A stretch of DNA of 64,000 nucleotides from assembly GCA_020747065.1 (NCBI GenBank), contig JAGMVK010000007.1:930001-994000 (forward strand), read 5' to 3'. Positions within the stretch are counted from its first letter, which is position 1, and each line of letters opens with the position of its first letter. Under the pieces are notes generated by a model. The model had not been told where the DNA came from. It searched no databases and saw nothing but the letters and a program-made list of their open reading frames with translations. Source of the stretch: Cadophora sp. MPI-SDFR-AT-0126. Its lineage: Eukaryota > Ascomycota > Leotiomycetes > Helotiales > Ploettnerulaceae. Of this stretch, positions 36,701 through 47,984 are shown one piece after another. Both the position numbers and the translations under genes were made by a program.

Positions 36701-38128
36701 CAGGATGCTTTATACTAACAATGCTCCTGAAGGAGCCGGAGAGAAAGGAGTGTGGCCTTTACTACCAGGTCCCGAGTCTGGCGCCAACGAACAGCCTCTC
36801 GATGATGTTCAAAAGGCTTACTACGATGAGAATACTCGGTTGATTAATCCGATTACCATCGCCGAGTCCGTGAATTCCATTCTTTTGAAATCTAACAAGT
36901 ACAAAGGGATGTACACGGACAAGGTCGCCAATGCATGTGTTCTCGGGATGGAGCTCAGTGATCCATCTTGTGAGCCAAGTCCCCTTCAGATAATGTATAT
37001 TCCGCTGACAGGCTTAGATTCACTCATCATAAGACAGCCGGTACCAATTCGAGACTCCCCATTCCCAGATTTTCGGCGACAGCTCTGGACAGGGCTTAAT
37101 CGCGATGCACCTGTGCATGAGCCCAAGGGCCGCTTATCCACAGAAAACTTGCCTTCGGAGCCATTGATTCGGCCGACAGGTACTGATCCGAAGGACGTCA
37201 AGCTTCCTCCTATTTCGCCTCCAAACAACAACTTGCCCAAGCTTCCTGACCAGCCACGTCCAAACTCATCTTCTATTGTGATTCTTCCGTTCACAACGAC
37301 CAGTACCCCTGGGCCTGGGACAATTCCAGAACCACAATTCACGCTACTCGTGCATGTCGATTATCGTACCCCTCCCCCGACGCCGTTGATGACAAGCAGT
37401 GGTCAGGTCTGTTACGCTCCATTGGACTTTTGTAAGAAGCTCGCTTAAACTCTTGTTATCCAACTTTAACCTTCAACACAGTACCGACCGACACAAAGTA
37501 CCTGTACGACATCATCTTTGCAATAAGACGCAGACGGCCTCAGGAGAATCCTGGTTATAAATTACTGGAGCTACGAATCGAAATGCCAATTTCGCCAGAT
37601 GATAAGGACTTGCCCGACAACAAAAACATCACTCGCGAACCCCTCATCCCCATGGGAGGATATACCGGTCCAGGGGCTCGCATGATTCAGAATCAGCGCT
37701 TTGTTCCAACGTTATATAACTCTGTGGATGCAGCTGGTAAGCCTATCCTTGGTATCAAGTTGATTCCTAGATCGGGCAGGCCAGACGCTACCATCGAGCT
37801 GCGGAACGACAAAAAGACAAGCGATGCCAGCATCAGGCTCGCGGAAGTACCTATTGCAAGGATTGCTAACCCGCAGTTGAAGAACATCGCTCAGATTGAC
37901 GACAGAGGCAAGGGGCTAGATAAGGTCCGACTAGAGCCTCGGGGGGTCGTGAAGTTGGTGTTAAGAGAGACCTATGTGATGGCAGATGGCAGTAAAGTCA
38001 CATGGGTTACTGACGGCGAGCCAAAGAAAGCGAGACCGGGTGAGAAGAGTGCTCCAGTTCCACTTTTGGTGTTGAAGAAGGCGCTTGGGGCGGTTGGGGA
38101 CAAAGACTTCTACGGTCAGGAGGTCTGA
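33796..38128 (+). CDS. giant uncharacterised protein A (about 1314 aa), bacterial-like
   Basis: Eight exons: 33796-33922, 33973-34216, 34283-34751, 34837-35675, 35715-35738, 35784-36577, 36631-37431 and 37482-38128, giving 1314 aa in frame. An alternative end for exon 3 at 34808, with a 28-nt intron, would give 1333 aa. No signal peptide or membrane segment. Visible blocks are HMRLFSYYKPSLKAGLYGI with QFSLDPKLINTFYPP near the N-terminus, LVPWMALLTFDADEL, YQLMAHVRQVNTMG, IEEEGLFSVVISSRTG, SWLDCFIDGALSCANHLEPD and PRFGFIFRSSVVKA, then LPEEIQQIKIAQPPHQQRYAMGDSL spanning intron 6. From memory these resemble large bacterial proteins of unknown function; I know no named domain. The 24-nt exon 5 is supported by phase only. 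Divergent with the DUF6603-like gene. Confidence 0.8.
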
Positions 38129-38313
38129 TCTGACTTGGACATATCCATCTTTTGTCAAATTACGTCCGACCCAAGTACGGTCAATACAACATTGAAGCTG
38201 TCCTTATCTGAAGCCAATCATTCACAATGCATGAGTTACAAATACACATAGCGCCGCGCCCTTGTCCACTCCATACGTTCAATATCAACGCGCTTTCAGA
38301 CCATGCTTTCTAT
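38129..38313. other. short convergent spacer
   Basis: A 185-bp gap between the stop of protein A (+) and the stop of the four-helix membrane protein gene (-). Shared 3' flank; nothing else seen. Confidence 0.4.
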
Positions 38314-39253
38314 CTAGATGAGTTTCGTGAACCTCGGCGTCCGATATACCAATCCAACCAGTCCCGCACAAGCGAGAGCACTCGTCCAAGCAACAGTAGC
38401 GTACGTGCTCAAAGCTTTGTCAATGATCCAAGGTGTGGCTCCCAGATTATCAACATTGCTTTGGACGGCTTGATCCTGCGTTGGGGTTGCAATGATCGTC
38501 ATCGAAATCACCCCGAAGAACTGCGCCAGGATTTGGAGGATGGCTCCAATGTAGAGCGAAGCAAGGAGGACGAAGACTAAATGTGGTGTCCAGGGCGAGA
38601 GTTTCTTCGAACCGTGGGCTTTTTGACCATTTGATGGTCCTGTCGTATGAGCGACCGTTTTCGGTTCCGTACCAGCTTCTTCGGTTGACATTGTGGCAGC
38701 TGCTGAAGTGTGTGCTGTATGCTTAGGACTTTCGACCCCGAGGAGGAAATTGGCTAGAGTGAGGGGGATGAGGAGAATGAGCCCGAGAGTAATGAAAACT
38801 GATGCTGCGATTTGAAGATTTCCCGTATAATGAACTGCAAAATTGATCAGAGAGTGCCAAACTGATTGATGGAGAAGACCACGTACCATCCTGACACTCT
38901 TGCTCGCCAGCGTTTGTCACACTATTAGGCTCCGCATCCTTCGTCTCTGCAGCCAGCCTACAGCTCGTCCTATTTCGACCATACGGTTTGTAGAATTTGC
39001 AGTTCGGGACATTACAGCTAGCAACATTATTCAAAATGGTTAAAACGGGTGGCTCGCAACGGTAGAATGGAGATTTGTTGGCGTGGCAGATGGAGTCAAC
39101 CCATCCTGCCCCAAAACCCGGATCTCCTTCCTTGTTTAGATAGTACTTCTGTACAGACCATTGTTTGGACGTCAGAGCAAGGAGAACGAACGTTGTAGAG
39201 ATGATTGAGAGGGCGAAAATCAGGAGAGACGTGACCGCTGCCTTTCGTCGCAT
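38314..39253 (-). CDS. claudin/Sur7-like four-helix membrane protein
   Basis: Two exons (39253-38887 and 38834-38314, 52-nt intron) give 295 aa. Four hydrophobic segments lie at about 7-29 (TSLLIFALSIISTTFVLLAL), 125-153 (SVFITLGLILLIPLTLANFLLGV), 205-233 (HLVFVLLASLYIGAILQILAQF) and 265-288. The large first loop has paired Cys residues and two N-glycosylation sequons (NKS, NRT), as in fungal Sur7/PalI-type plasma-membrane proteins. A Ser/Thr/Lys-rich cytosolic loop joins helices 2 and 3. The gene sits antisense between giant proteins A and B. A specific subfamily cannot be assigned; a role in cortical domains or pH/stress signalling is only a family-level guess. Confidence 0.75.
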
Positions 39254-40605
39254 AGTTGATGTTATTATTCGTGAGTTGAAGGTAATTGACCGTGATTGAC
39301 ATTTCCAGGAAAGCTGATATTTGCTTAGTTCCCAGAAACCTCAGACAAACTTCTCAGGGTTTCATAGACCTCAAGCACTAGAGTAGGGGATCGATGGTTC
39401 GACCAGTGGCTGGCTGGCTACACCGCTCAGCTAGATGCCAACTGGAGAAACCTAGATTGCCCCTAAGACAGAGTCACTTCAAATGCACTATTAAAGCATC
39501 GCGAAAAGAGGGAAATTGGCGACGAATCTGGATGATCCTCGTCTCACTACAAGCCACTGCAAGCCACACGCGCGAGGGGAAGGCTGGAATGCAGTGAAGT
39601 AACATCTGGCTCGCTGCTCTAAGACTATATATATCATGCATCAGTGACATCGATATGAATTGGCATGATAGGGACTGGGCATTGCCATGCAATTCCACCT
39701 TGACCAAGTTCAATTACTGTCCTTCATGCTGTTGGTTGATCTGTTAAAGCTGACCCGTGCTCGCACTCTGAGATAGAGCTAGCTGACCGGATACGTCCAT
39801 TACCTGACTCCAGAGCTATGAATGCAATATGCACGACTCGCTTTCCACGTTGCTATTGTGGAAGGCTGTCAGATCAAATCCGTCAAATCGATGAAATTGC
39901 ATTGGTCGATGTGCAAGTGGATTTTGCCCGGCACGTCGGGAGGTTGGTGCCCGATGCCCTGAGCGGAGTTGTGGTGTCTCGCCAAGACGGGAATATCCCC
40001 AAGAAGCTGCAACGAGAGCTGACGGTAACACAACAACGACAATCGTGAACACCGCAAGAGAGGGACGAGAGGTGGGGTATCTTGAGCTTGCTGTAGCTGC
40101 ATTGTTCACTACTGCAAGTACGGCAAGAAACAGCTCAGGATCAGCTCATGCAAGGCTCTGTGGCTGCTCACGACCCATAGATTCGAGCTACAAAGCTCAG
40201 CCAGCCCAAAGCCTCAGCCCCAGCTTTCTCCACGATGCAGCAGCAGTCCTGTCCTCCAGAACTATCACCTGCAGGTCTACACCGGGTGTTTGGCAACATG
40301 CAGCCAGCACCTTGCATGGCCAACTTGCTTTTTGGCCACTGGGTAGTTGCTTGGACCCTGAAGCTCTGGAGCTCTCAAGCAGATGACCTCGAGATTGCTT
40401 GTGTTTGAATGATACTGAATTCCGGGACCAGATCCACGACTTATCGCCGATTCAATGCAGGGCAGTTCGACGATACAACATCTAGGAAAGTTTGAATTTC
40501 TTTGAAGTTCCTAGACTTGAGGCAGCTTTAGCAGCCGCAACCCTGACATTACCCCCAGAATTTCCGCATGACAGTAGATTTTGTGGTCCTTGATTGTCTG
40601 TGAAG
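39254..40605. other. intergenic between divergent genes
   Basis: About 1.35 kb between the four-helix membrane protein gene (-) and giant gene B (+). Open frames here (about 39394-39597, 39818-40386) have no domain or good start and overlap each other on both strands. I see no copy of the dyad found in the other giant-gene promoter. Confidence 0.45.
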
Positions 40606-43600
40606 ATGTTGGACAATGTTTGCATGCCGATTAATCTTGATGCTTTTGTGCTGAACAAGCCATCTTGCGATACTCAAGGGTCTACCGTACTCGTAGCTCC
40701 CATCACACAGCCAGACTATGTCGGCCTTCGACTTGATAGTTCAGTCATCAAGGTGAAGCTCTCAAAATCTTCCATTCCAACGGGACTGATATTTGACAGC
40801 ATGACATTCTCCCGCCGATTGATCTTCATGCTGCTCGACCGGCAATTTTGAACCCCAGAATCTCAAAGGCATATTCTGGCGAACTCAAACCTGTCGTGAT
40901 CAAGGACCCTGCTCCAGACTTTGAAGTCAACCCTGAAGGTTCAATTATTGAATCTCGTCTTGGCGTGTATCTCCACTGGAGTCTGTCTCGCGGCTACAGA
41001 ACTGGAGCGAGTGCCGCTGCAGATACTGAGAGAACGAATCCTGATGACGGCACTGAGGTAGCTACCTCGCCAAATCCAACTTTCCGTTTGGTTCCAAACA
41101 GGTGGCTCGTTGTCCGAATACTCAAAGAGTTCCTTCCGGCGGATGCTAAGGTTCCAAAGGTTGACGCATGGGTTGTAGAATCAGACCGTTTGCAGACAGT
41201 CGAAGATCTCGCAGGCGATGTTGATCTGGAGACGGAAGTTACACCTTTTGTAATGGTTAGTGTTTCAATCGACAGGCACATATCTTGCCAGCACTAATGA
41301 GGCGACTAGTATGACAACAAAGCTCCGAAAGGAAATCTTCTTCACAGTCAAGCTGAAAAATATATCGGATACAAATCGCCAAGCCTGTTGACAACAAAGT
41401 ATACAGAGTCAAATGCTTCACGAGTTCCCCTAAGCATCATGAACTCATCGAATCCGGTTTTCGCTGATTACACCATTCATAATCCTAATGTCTTCTCCAT
41501 GAAAGATAATTTCGAGTATGAGAAGGGCAAATACCTTCAGCGCGCTCTATGTGACTACGTTGTGGTCGGCTGGCACAGCTCAATGGATGATGGACCCCTG
41601 GGGAAAAACGGAAGTAGAGGCAGTCTTAAGGCAAGGCTCGAAGAGTTTTTCTGTAAACTGGCTGTCGATGCTACGGCAGAGCTCGAAAACAATCGAGACA
41701 AAACAGCAATCCTTTCACATGGCATGATTTCCGACGTCGCTTACGACTCAAAACAGCGCCCAAAGACTCCGGCTGACACATATGCTAAAAACTTCACGAA
41801 AGATGTTGCCATGGAACCTGTTTCGCTTGGCGTTACTCCTTTGGACTCTGTGATCACGTTTCTGCATGCCCATAAAGATGATGCATCGCAAGAACAATTG
41901 CTTGGTGACGGGATCGCTGCAACGGCAACGACGATTCTCGAAATGGCAGAATTGCTGTACGAAGCCGGAACTGACTACGACTCGCGTGTCAAGGCTGCTG
42001 ATTTGATATCTGGACAAAGCTTCAAAACAACACTTGGAGGATATGCATGGCATTATGACAAGAAAAAGGCAAAGAACCAACCGCCCCAGTCCCCTTCGAC
42101 TAAGAAGGACCCAGCCACTGGGCTATCCGAGCTTGACATCCTCAACCGATTGAACGAGCTTCAACAACAATTGGACATCACTGAGCGCAAATTAGCAGTC
42201 AGTCGCTGGGCTTTATTTGCAGAGTGGTTCAAGTACTGTTCCGATGTGAATAACGGAATTGAAGCCCGGAGAAGCAATTATCTCAACAAGATATTGGACC
42301 TCTATGGCAGAGAGCAGGTGACAAACGATCCAAAAGTCCCAAAGAGCATCGTCAAATCGCTACTTGATACCAAAGATCGCCTAACGTCTGATATCAAGAA
42401 GATTGTGCCAGAATCAGGAACACCTCAAATACCAGTAAAGAAGATCGGGTGCGACACCTTTAGAATGAGAACAGATCCCACTATATGTCTTGCTGGGATT
42501 GACTCTGGATGGCCTGCTGAATTCTTGGACGCCATTGAGATCCGCTTCGACAACAATGCCTTCAAACCTCCAACAAATTCAGCAATGACGATGCTACTTT
42601 CGAATCTCAGCTTACCTGCTCTCTCTGGCAACATTGTGCCGACAATCTTGAAGCTGCTTTGTGAAGCAAGTGATGGGACGAAAAGATCCCAAACGGGTTT
42701 CAAAATATGGACTGGCCAGCCATTCTGTCCAATTTTCATCGAGTGGGAAGCGATGTTCTACAATATTGATGCCTCTCAATGGTCGGTAGGACTTAGCAGT
42801 TCGCCGATGAGTCCTAACAACCAAAGTCAAGTCCGATACATCAATCCGAACCCCCTGCACGAACCATCAAGCCTCAACGACCAGGACACGAGAGCCGTGT
42901 CTGGTCGGATCTTGGTCCTCCCTCAGCCATCATTTGCCCTTGCTGCTGTTGTGAAACAGGTTCTCGATGTTGCCGGCATCAATGTTCCAACAGCTCTCCA
43001 AGAAGAAGTCCTTGGTAAGGATGGGAAACCTGTCTTGGACAAAGACGGCCAAACGACTCTGAATGGGAGACTAGATCAGGCAAAACTGAAGGCATTTATT
43101 CGAAAAATAGAGCAGCTGAAATTCATTAGCGGGGACCTGACTGGATTTACAGACTCTCTTTTGACTTTGGGTACGGGTTCTCATGTCAAACCTAATGTTC
43201 GAGAGCAGGGAAAGGGTGTAGTGGCCCTTGAAGAGGCGATAGACTTAGGCAAGTAGCGAAAAGATCCCCTTGATCACTCGAGTGCTAACCGCCCAAAGGG
43301 CCGAAAATTGGCTTTCCAGCTGATCGACCCAATCTCATGAATGAGATTGTCAATTTGATGGATAGTCAGACTTCGAAGACTCCATTCGGCACAATGCAGG
43401 ATTTCGAAGGCAGCAAGTTTCAGCCCTTTAAAGGTGTCCAGCATGGACAACTGGCCATCGCGAAGCTAACTATTGTGGACAAATTTGGCCAAGCTATCAG
43501 TTGCCCGCTCCCACGAAAGGTCCCCAAGAAGAAACCAAATGTTCCCGAATTTCCTATCAATCCTTGCGTCGCGGATCAACTTTGCCCAACCGTGCTCGCG

Positions 43601-45373
43601 GATGGAACCTTGAATACGTAAGTCTGGATTTCTCAAGATGCTGCCACCACCCGCACCAATGTGGAGTCACAAAAGCTGTAACTGACTGCAAAACACTTTC
43701 AGTGTGTTCAAGACCACAGATGCTCGAACGTCTTCAAATATGGTTCTCAGCCCATTTGTTCAGATCACACCAGCAATAAATCAGAATGCTCGGATCAATG
43801 CCAGCTTCCTAATTAAAGACGTCGATTCAATAGGCAAGCAGATGGCGCCACCATGGCGAGTGTGCAATGATTGGGATAACCCAATTTTCGGATGTAAGTA
43901 TGGCAATCACCATTTAGTTATCGCTAATGCCTCATAGGGATTGTTGTCAACTATCCGGATTCGTCCTTACAGTTTTTCACCGGCGAAGGTATCTTCTTCA
44001 CATCACTTCGTTTCGGTGGCCCTACCGGCACGGTCACTGGCCTTCAATGGGCACCTTTCGCCAAGCCAGCAGAGCCAGATAAGCTTGTCTCACAGCAGCT
44101 TGTAGACTTGATAGAACAGATGCAAGGGGACGACACCGCGAAGGCACAGGAATATTTTCGAGCGATTTGGAGCATGATCAACGGTGCCATTGGAAATATG
44201 CCTTTTCCTCCGTCACAATACTCTGCCTACGCGAACGCCGTCGTGGGGAAGCCTCTGGCGTTGGTCAACGTGGGCTGGTCACTCGAACTTGCCGAACCGG
44301 TGAAGACAGCGCAGCATACGCTAGGCCAAATCCCAGACATAGGATACGAGCAAAGAATGATGGACTCATATAAATTTCCTGTCAAGATCGGAGACGTATG
44401 TTCCATGATAAATTCTCAAAGCCGAGTTCTTTGTTAACCAATCTGCAGATGGACCGTCCATTCGATGGTGTGATCTGCTACTGGGATAACCCTTCTGACA
44501 ACAAATTTGAAAGCCCTGGACGAACAGACTTTACAAAAGTATTCACTTATCCGTTCCCGTCCTCTGTCACAGAAGCAACAGCAGAATCCGAAGCAATGGA
44601 TCCACGAATAATGATTGAACCGTCGACATATCCAACGCTCACCCCATACTTCATTGATCCCACTACTGTGGACGAAAAGAAGGGTCTCCTCAAGGCAAAA
44701 GCAGAAAAACTTATGGTGAAGACCTTATTGATCGATCCATACACTTCACTGCACCTTTACAGCGCCATGTTGCCCATCAAGACCCTCAAACTTCCAGGCT
44801 GGTCTTTAGAGGCTGCGATGAAAAACATGAGTAAGTTTAACACCCTTGATTCCTAGCATGCCTTGAACTAACGATCTTGATAGCTGCCTTCTTCGTCTTG
44901 GGTCCACTTCTCGTCACGAAAGATGTTCCGAAGCTTTACGACGAATCAAGACCTCTCAAAGCAGATTCGTGGCTCTTTTTACAGGAAAAAGATGATCCAA
45001 CAGCAAAACAAGATGCGTTTCCTATCAAGTTACCTATTGCTGGGGGCAAAGGGTAAGTCTGTGGCTCAACTTCCCCAGCTCATCTCTCCTCCCGTTGCTC
45101 ACATCAAATTTCAGGATGTGGAACTGGCTACAGCCATATGTCGACTCAAATCCTCCAAACGATGGGGATCCGATTCGACCGCTATACAATGGTAAGTGTA
45201 TTTTCAACATCCTACATGTATGCTTTCATTGCTGACTGAGGAGGACAGCGCTTGAGGTGGGGCAAGAGAGTGGTACTTTGCGTGATGACCCCGCACCATA
45301 CACTTTCATTGAAGGATTTTTGCAACTTGCTCGGCCCCTAATAGATCGAAATCAGGTAGACATGTCAGGTTGA
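40606..45373 (+). CDS. giant uncharacterised protein B (1420 aa), bacterial-like
   Basis: Ten exons: 40606-40752, 40800-41255, 41310-43248, 43299-43617, 43703-43893, 43938-44395, 44449-44830, 44884-45052, 45115-45191 and 45249-45373. All phases agree, giving 1420 aa. The intron at 43249-43298 is GC-AG. The N-terminus MLDNVCMPINLDAFVLN is followed by PDYVGLRLDSSVIKHDILPP, then RLGVYLHWSLSRGYR, FRLVPNRWLVVRIL, WVVESDRL, VPLSIMNSSNPVFADYTIHN, YVVVGWHSS, and near the C-terminus ALVNVGWSLELAEP, DMDRPFDGVICYWDN and AFFVLGPLLVTKDVP. A coiled-coil-like helix lies near 475-500 (LNRLNELQQQLDITERKL). These blocks recall large bacterial hypothetical proteins. There is no signal peptide and no catalytic motif I know. 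The stop after MSG could shift if a further 3' intron exists. Confidence 0.8.
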
Positions 45374-46155
45374 AGCATTCATGCACACAGCTGTCGGCTT
45401 ATATGAAGATTTAATCTAGCAATGAAGGCCAAATATTCTTCTCGCAACAAATGTTCGCCTTTCTGGTTTACCGAAGACAATGTGCCATGAATACAAGACC
45501 ACCTTGTGCGATACAGCAGCTGCGATTTGATCAGTTTACCGGCACTTGTTTTCACTAGCGTATAGCTTAATGGTAGTCAATATCCAATCTGCAACGTCCA
45601 TCTGCCAAGGCGAAAAGGTCACGGTAAACAGTGGATCTCGCTTAAGTAAGGGGTAAATACCAATGATCTTTGTCGACCAAAGTTCAGAGCGATATACTTG
45701 CGGAGACACGCAAATCGATGGTTTTGTTGGGGGTTATGATGAGCAACAGTATGTGGCAGATATGACTCGGGCCGCTGAATACTTCTCCAATAGCTTGCTT
45801 GATGCTGACGTGATATCTACCTCAAGATTGGTCCCACGAAAGCTTCAACGTTCCAGTCCGATCCCCTGACACCGGCGTCCAACTACACGTCCTGTCCAAG
45901 AACTACAGGACGTAACATACGATAAATATGCAACCGTCGAATATACGTAATTCTCGGAGTTTTAAGGCAGTATTACTACCGTCCCTTCACGTACAAAGAT
46001 CATCCGCTTGGCAGCAACCATGCTTACGTGAGAGCCAAATGGCTGGTACTAAAAAGCTGTACTTGTTGACCTTGCTTCTGACATTTCCAAACTCTCAAAT
46101 TCGATAGTTATCTCAAAGGACGTGCTGTCAGATTTGCCTTCCCTTGTCTGTCAAC
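45374..46155. other. intergenic
   Basis: About 780 bp between protein B and the glycosyltransferase gene. It holds a perfect 9-bp inverted repeat at 45887-45913 and no supported gene. Confidence 0.5.
45887..45913. promoter_or_regulatory. inverted repeat upstream of the glycosyltransferase gene
   Basis: ACGTCCTGT, 9-nt spacer, ACAGGACGT: a perfect 9-bp dyad 243 bp upstream of the start codon at 46156. It could be an operator; the sequence does not show which factor would bind. Confidence 0.35.
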
Positions 46156-47585
46156 ATGACTGCAAAAAAGCCCCACCTCCTTTTCTGTGCTACACCGGTT
46201 TACGGGCATGTCATGCCCATCCGAGCTGTAAGAAATACCAAATTCTCCCAGCACTTGTCCCTCAGGGATTGAATATTCGAGAGGAATAACTTGCTGAACT
46301 GAAAGATGGTCAGGTGGCGAAACACATCATCGCCAAAGGCTACGACGTCACTTACTTGACTGGAAGTGACTACCAAGAGGTGATCGAGTCCATCGGTGCC
46401 AAGTTTGTCTCTCTTCAGGGCGATGCGGACTTCACCGAGGATAAGATTGCCAGAATGGTGAAGGAGTTTCTGAATGCGGTTTCACCACCGTCGCCAGACG
46501 TCATTGTCACGAAAGGCTTCGTGGACACGATTCCCGCCCAGCACGAAGGGGTCCAGAAGGCTCTAGATATGATTGTCAAACAGACTCCCGATGCCCGGAT
46601 TGTCATTGTATTTGAAGGTTCTTTCAGAGGAACTTTTCCCACCAAATTTGGCGCAACTGGAATACAGCCACTTGGACACATTGGTCTTGGGGTGGTTCCA
46701 GCTTCTCTGACAAGCATTGACACTCGACCTTGTGGTCCAGGACTGGAGTATGATCCTTCACCAGAAGGACGGGCGACGAACATGGCAGCACACAGAAAGG
46801 ACCAGCGAGAGCGATTCTCCGGCTCGCAGAAGAGGTGGGAGGAAGTGATGAGCAACCTAGGTGCGAAGGCCCCCGATATGGCTTGGCGAGATACAAGCTA
46901 TCGACTCGCAGATCGTTTCATTCAAATGTGTAGCCCCTCACTGGAATATCCAAGATCTGATGCGCCATCCACCTTTCGCTTCTCTGGTGGTCTTCCAAAG
47001 GGGTTCCGTGACCCAATGACGGCCAAGCCCAAGTGGTGGAACGATATTTTGCACAAAGGGGAGAAGAAAGTCGTGTTCGTTTCCCAGGGAACCCTGGCAT
47101 TAAATCCGACAGATTTGATGATTCCAACTATCGCTGCATTGAAGGACAGACACGACATCATCACTGTGTGTGCACTCGGTAAGCCTGGAGCAACACTTCC
47201 AGAAGGCACAGAAGTCCCAGCGAATGCAAGAATCGAGGACTTCATTCCGTACGACGACATTTTGGAATACGCCGATGTTTTCATCACCAATGGAGGATAT
47301 GGTTCATTGCAGCACTCGCTCAGCAACGGTGTTCCGCTGATCGTGGGTGGTGAAGGAGCGGATAAGCCCGAGAACGCTATGCGTGTTGAGTTTTCGGGGG
47401 CTGGCATTGATCTAAAAACTGCTCATCCTTCAGAGGGAGCGCTATATGAAGCGGTGATGAAGGTTCTGCAGAACCCAGAGTACAAGAGAAGAGCTGTGGA
47501 GATAGAAGAAGAGATGGAATCTTACGACCCGATTGAGGTTATTGTCAACAACATAGAGGAGGTTGCAAATGGTAGCAGAAATTGA
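46156..47585 (+). CDS. UDP-glycosyltransferase, MGT/YjiC-like (GT1)
   Basis: Two exons (46156-46227 and 46314-47585, 86-nt intron) give 447 aa. GT-B fold: the N-terminal acceptor domain begins HLLFCATPVYGHVMPIRAVAKHII, the usual GT1 start with the catalytic His in GHV. The C-terminal donor domain has VVFVSQGTLAL, NARIEDFIPYDDILEYADVFITNGGYGSLQHSL and GVPLIVGGEGADKPENAMRV, matching the UDPGT signature (usually HGGxGS; here N replaces H at that His) and the DQ-like end motif (here ADKPENA). Such enzymes glucosylate small molecules. Both key positions deviate (NGGYGS, KPEN), as in several fungal relatives, so sugar specificity is open. No signal peptide. Confidence 0.88.
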
Positions 47586-47984
47586 TTTTTATTTCCACTT
47601 ATCTGCCGGCAGTATATTTCATTGCTCGATTGCTATATTTGGGGTCTCCGGTTGACAACAGACTTGGACAAGGTGCCGGTATGTACCAGCCTAGCTTGAG
47701 CGAAAATAATAGGAACTGGGCCATCAAACATTCTTGAAATCATCACGTTTACATTCGGTTACCAAGTCTGTGCCACTAACCAATAGATGATATCACTCCC
47801 ATGCGTCGATTTTGATCGTAAAGCTACAGCACAGTACAATCTCTAACTATTCCTAAAACCCTCCATCCAGGGCATTATCGCAGTCATTCGAGGATGCGAA
47901 GCAAATGAAGGACATCTTAAGCCAGACCCAAGAATCCACACTGAAGGAGTGTAGTATGGCCACAATATCAACCCTCGCCCTCAC
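47586..47984. other. intergenic between convergent genes
   Basis: About 400 bp between the glycosyltransferase (+) and cupin (-) stops. No feature seen. Confidence 0.5.
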
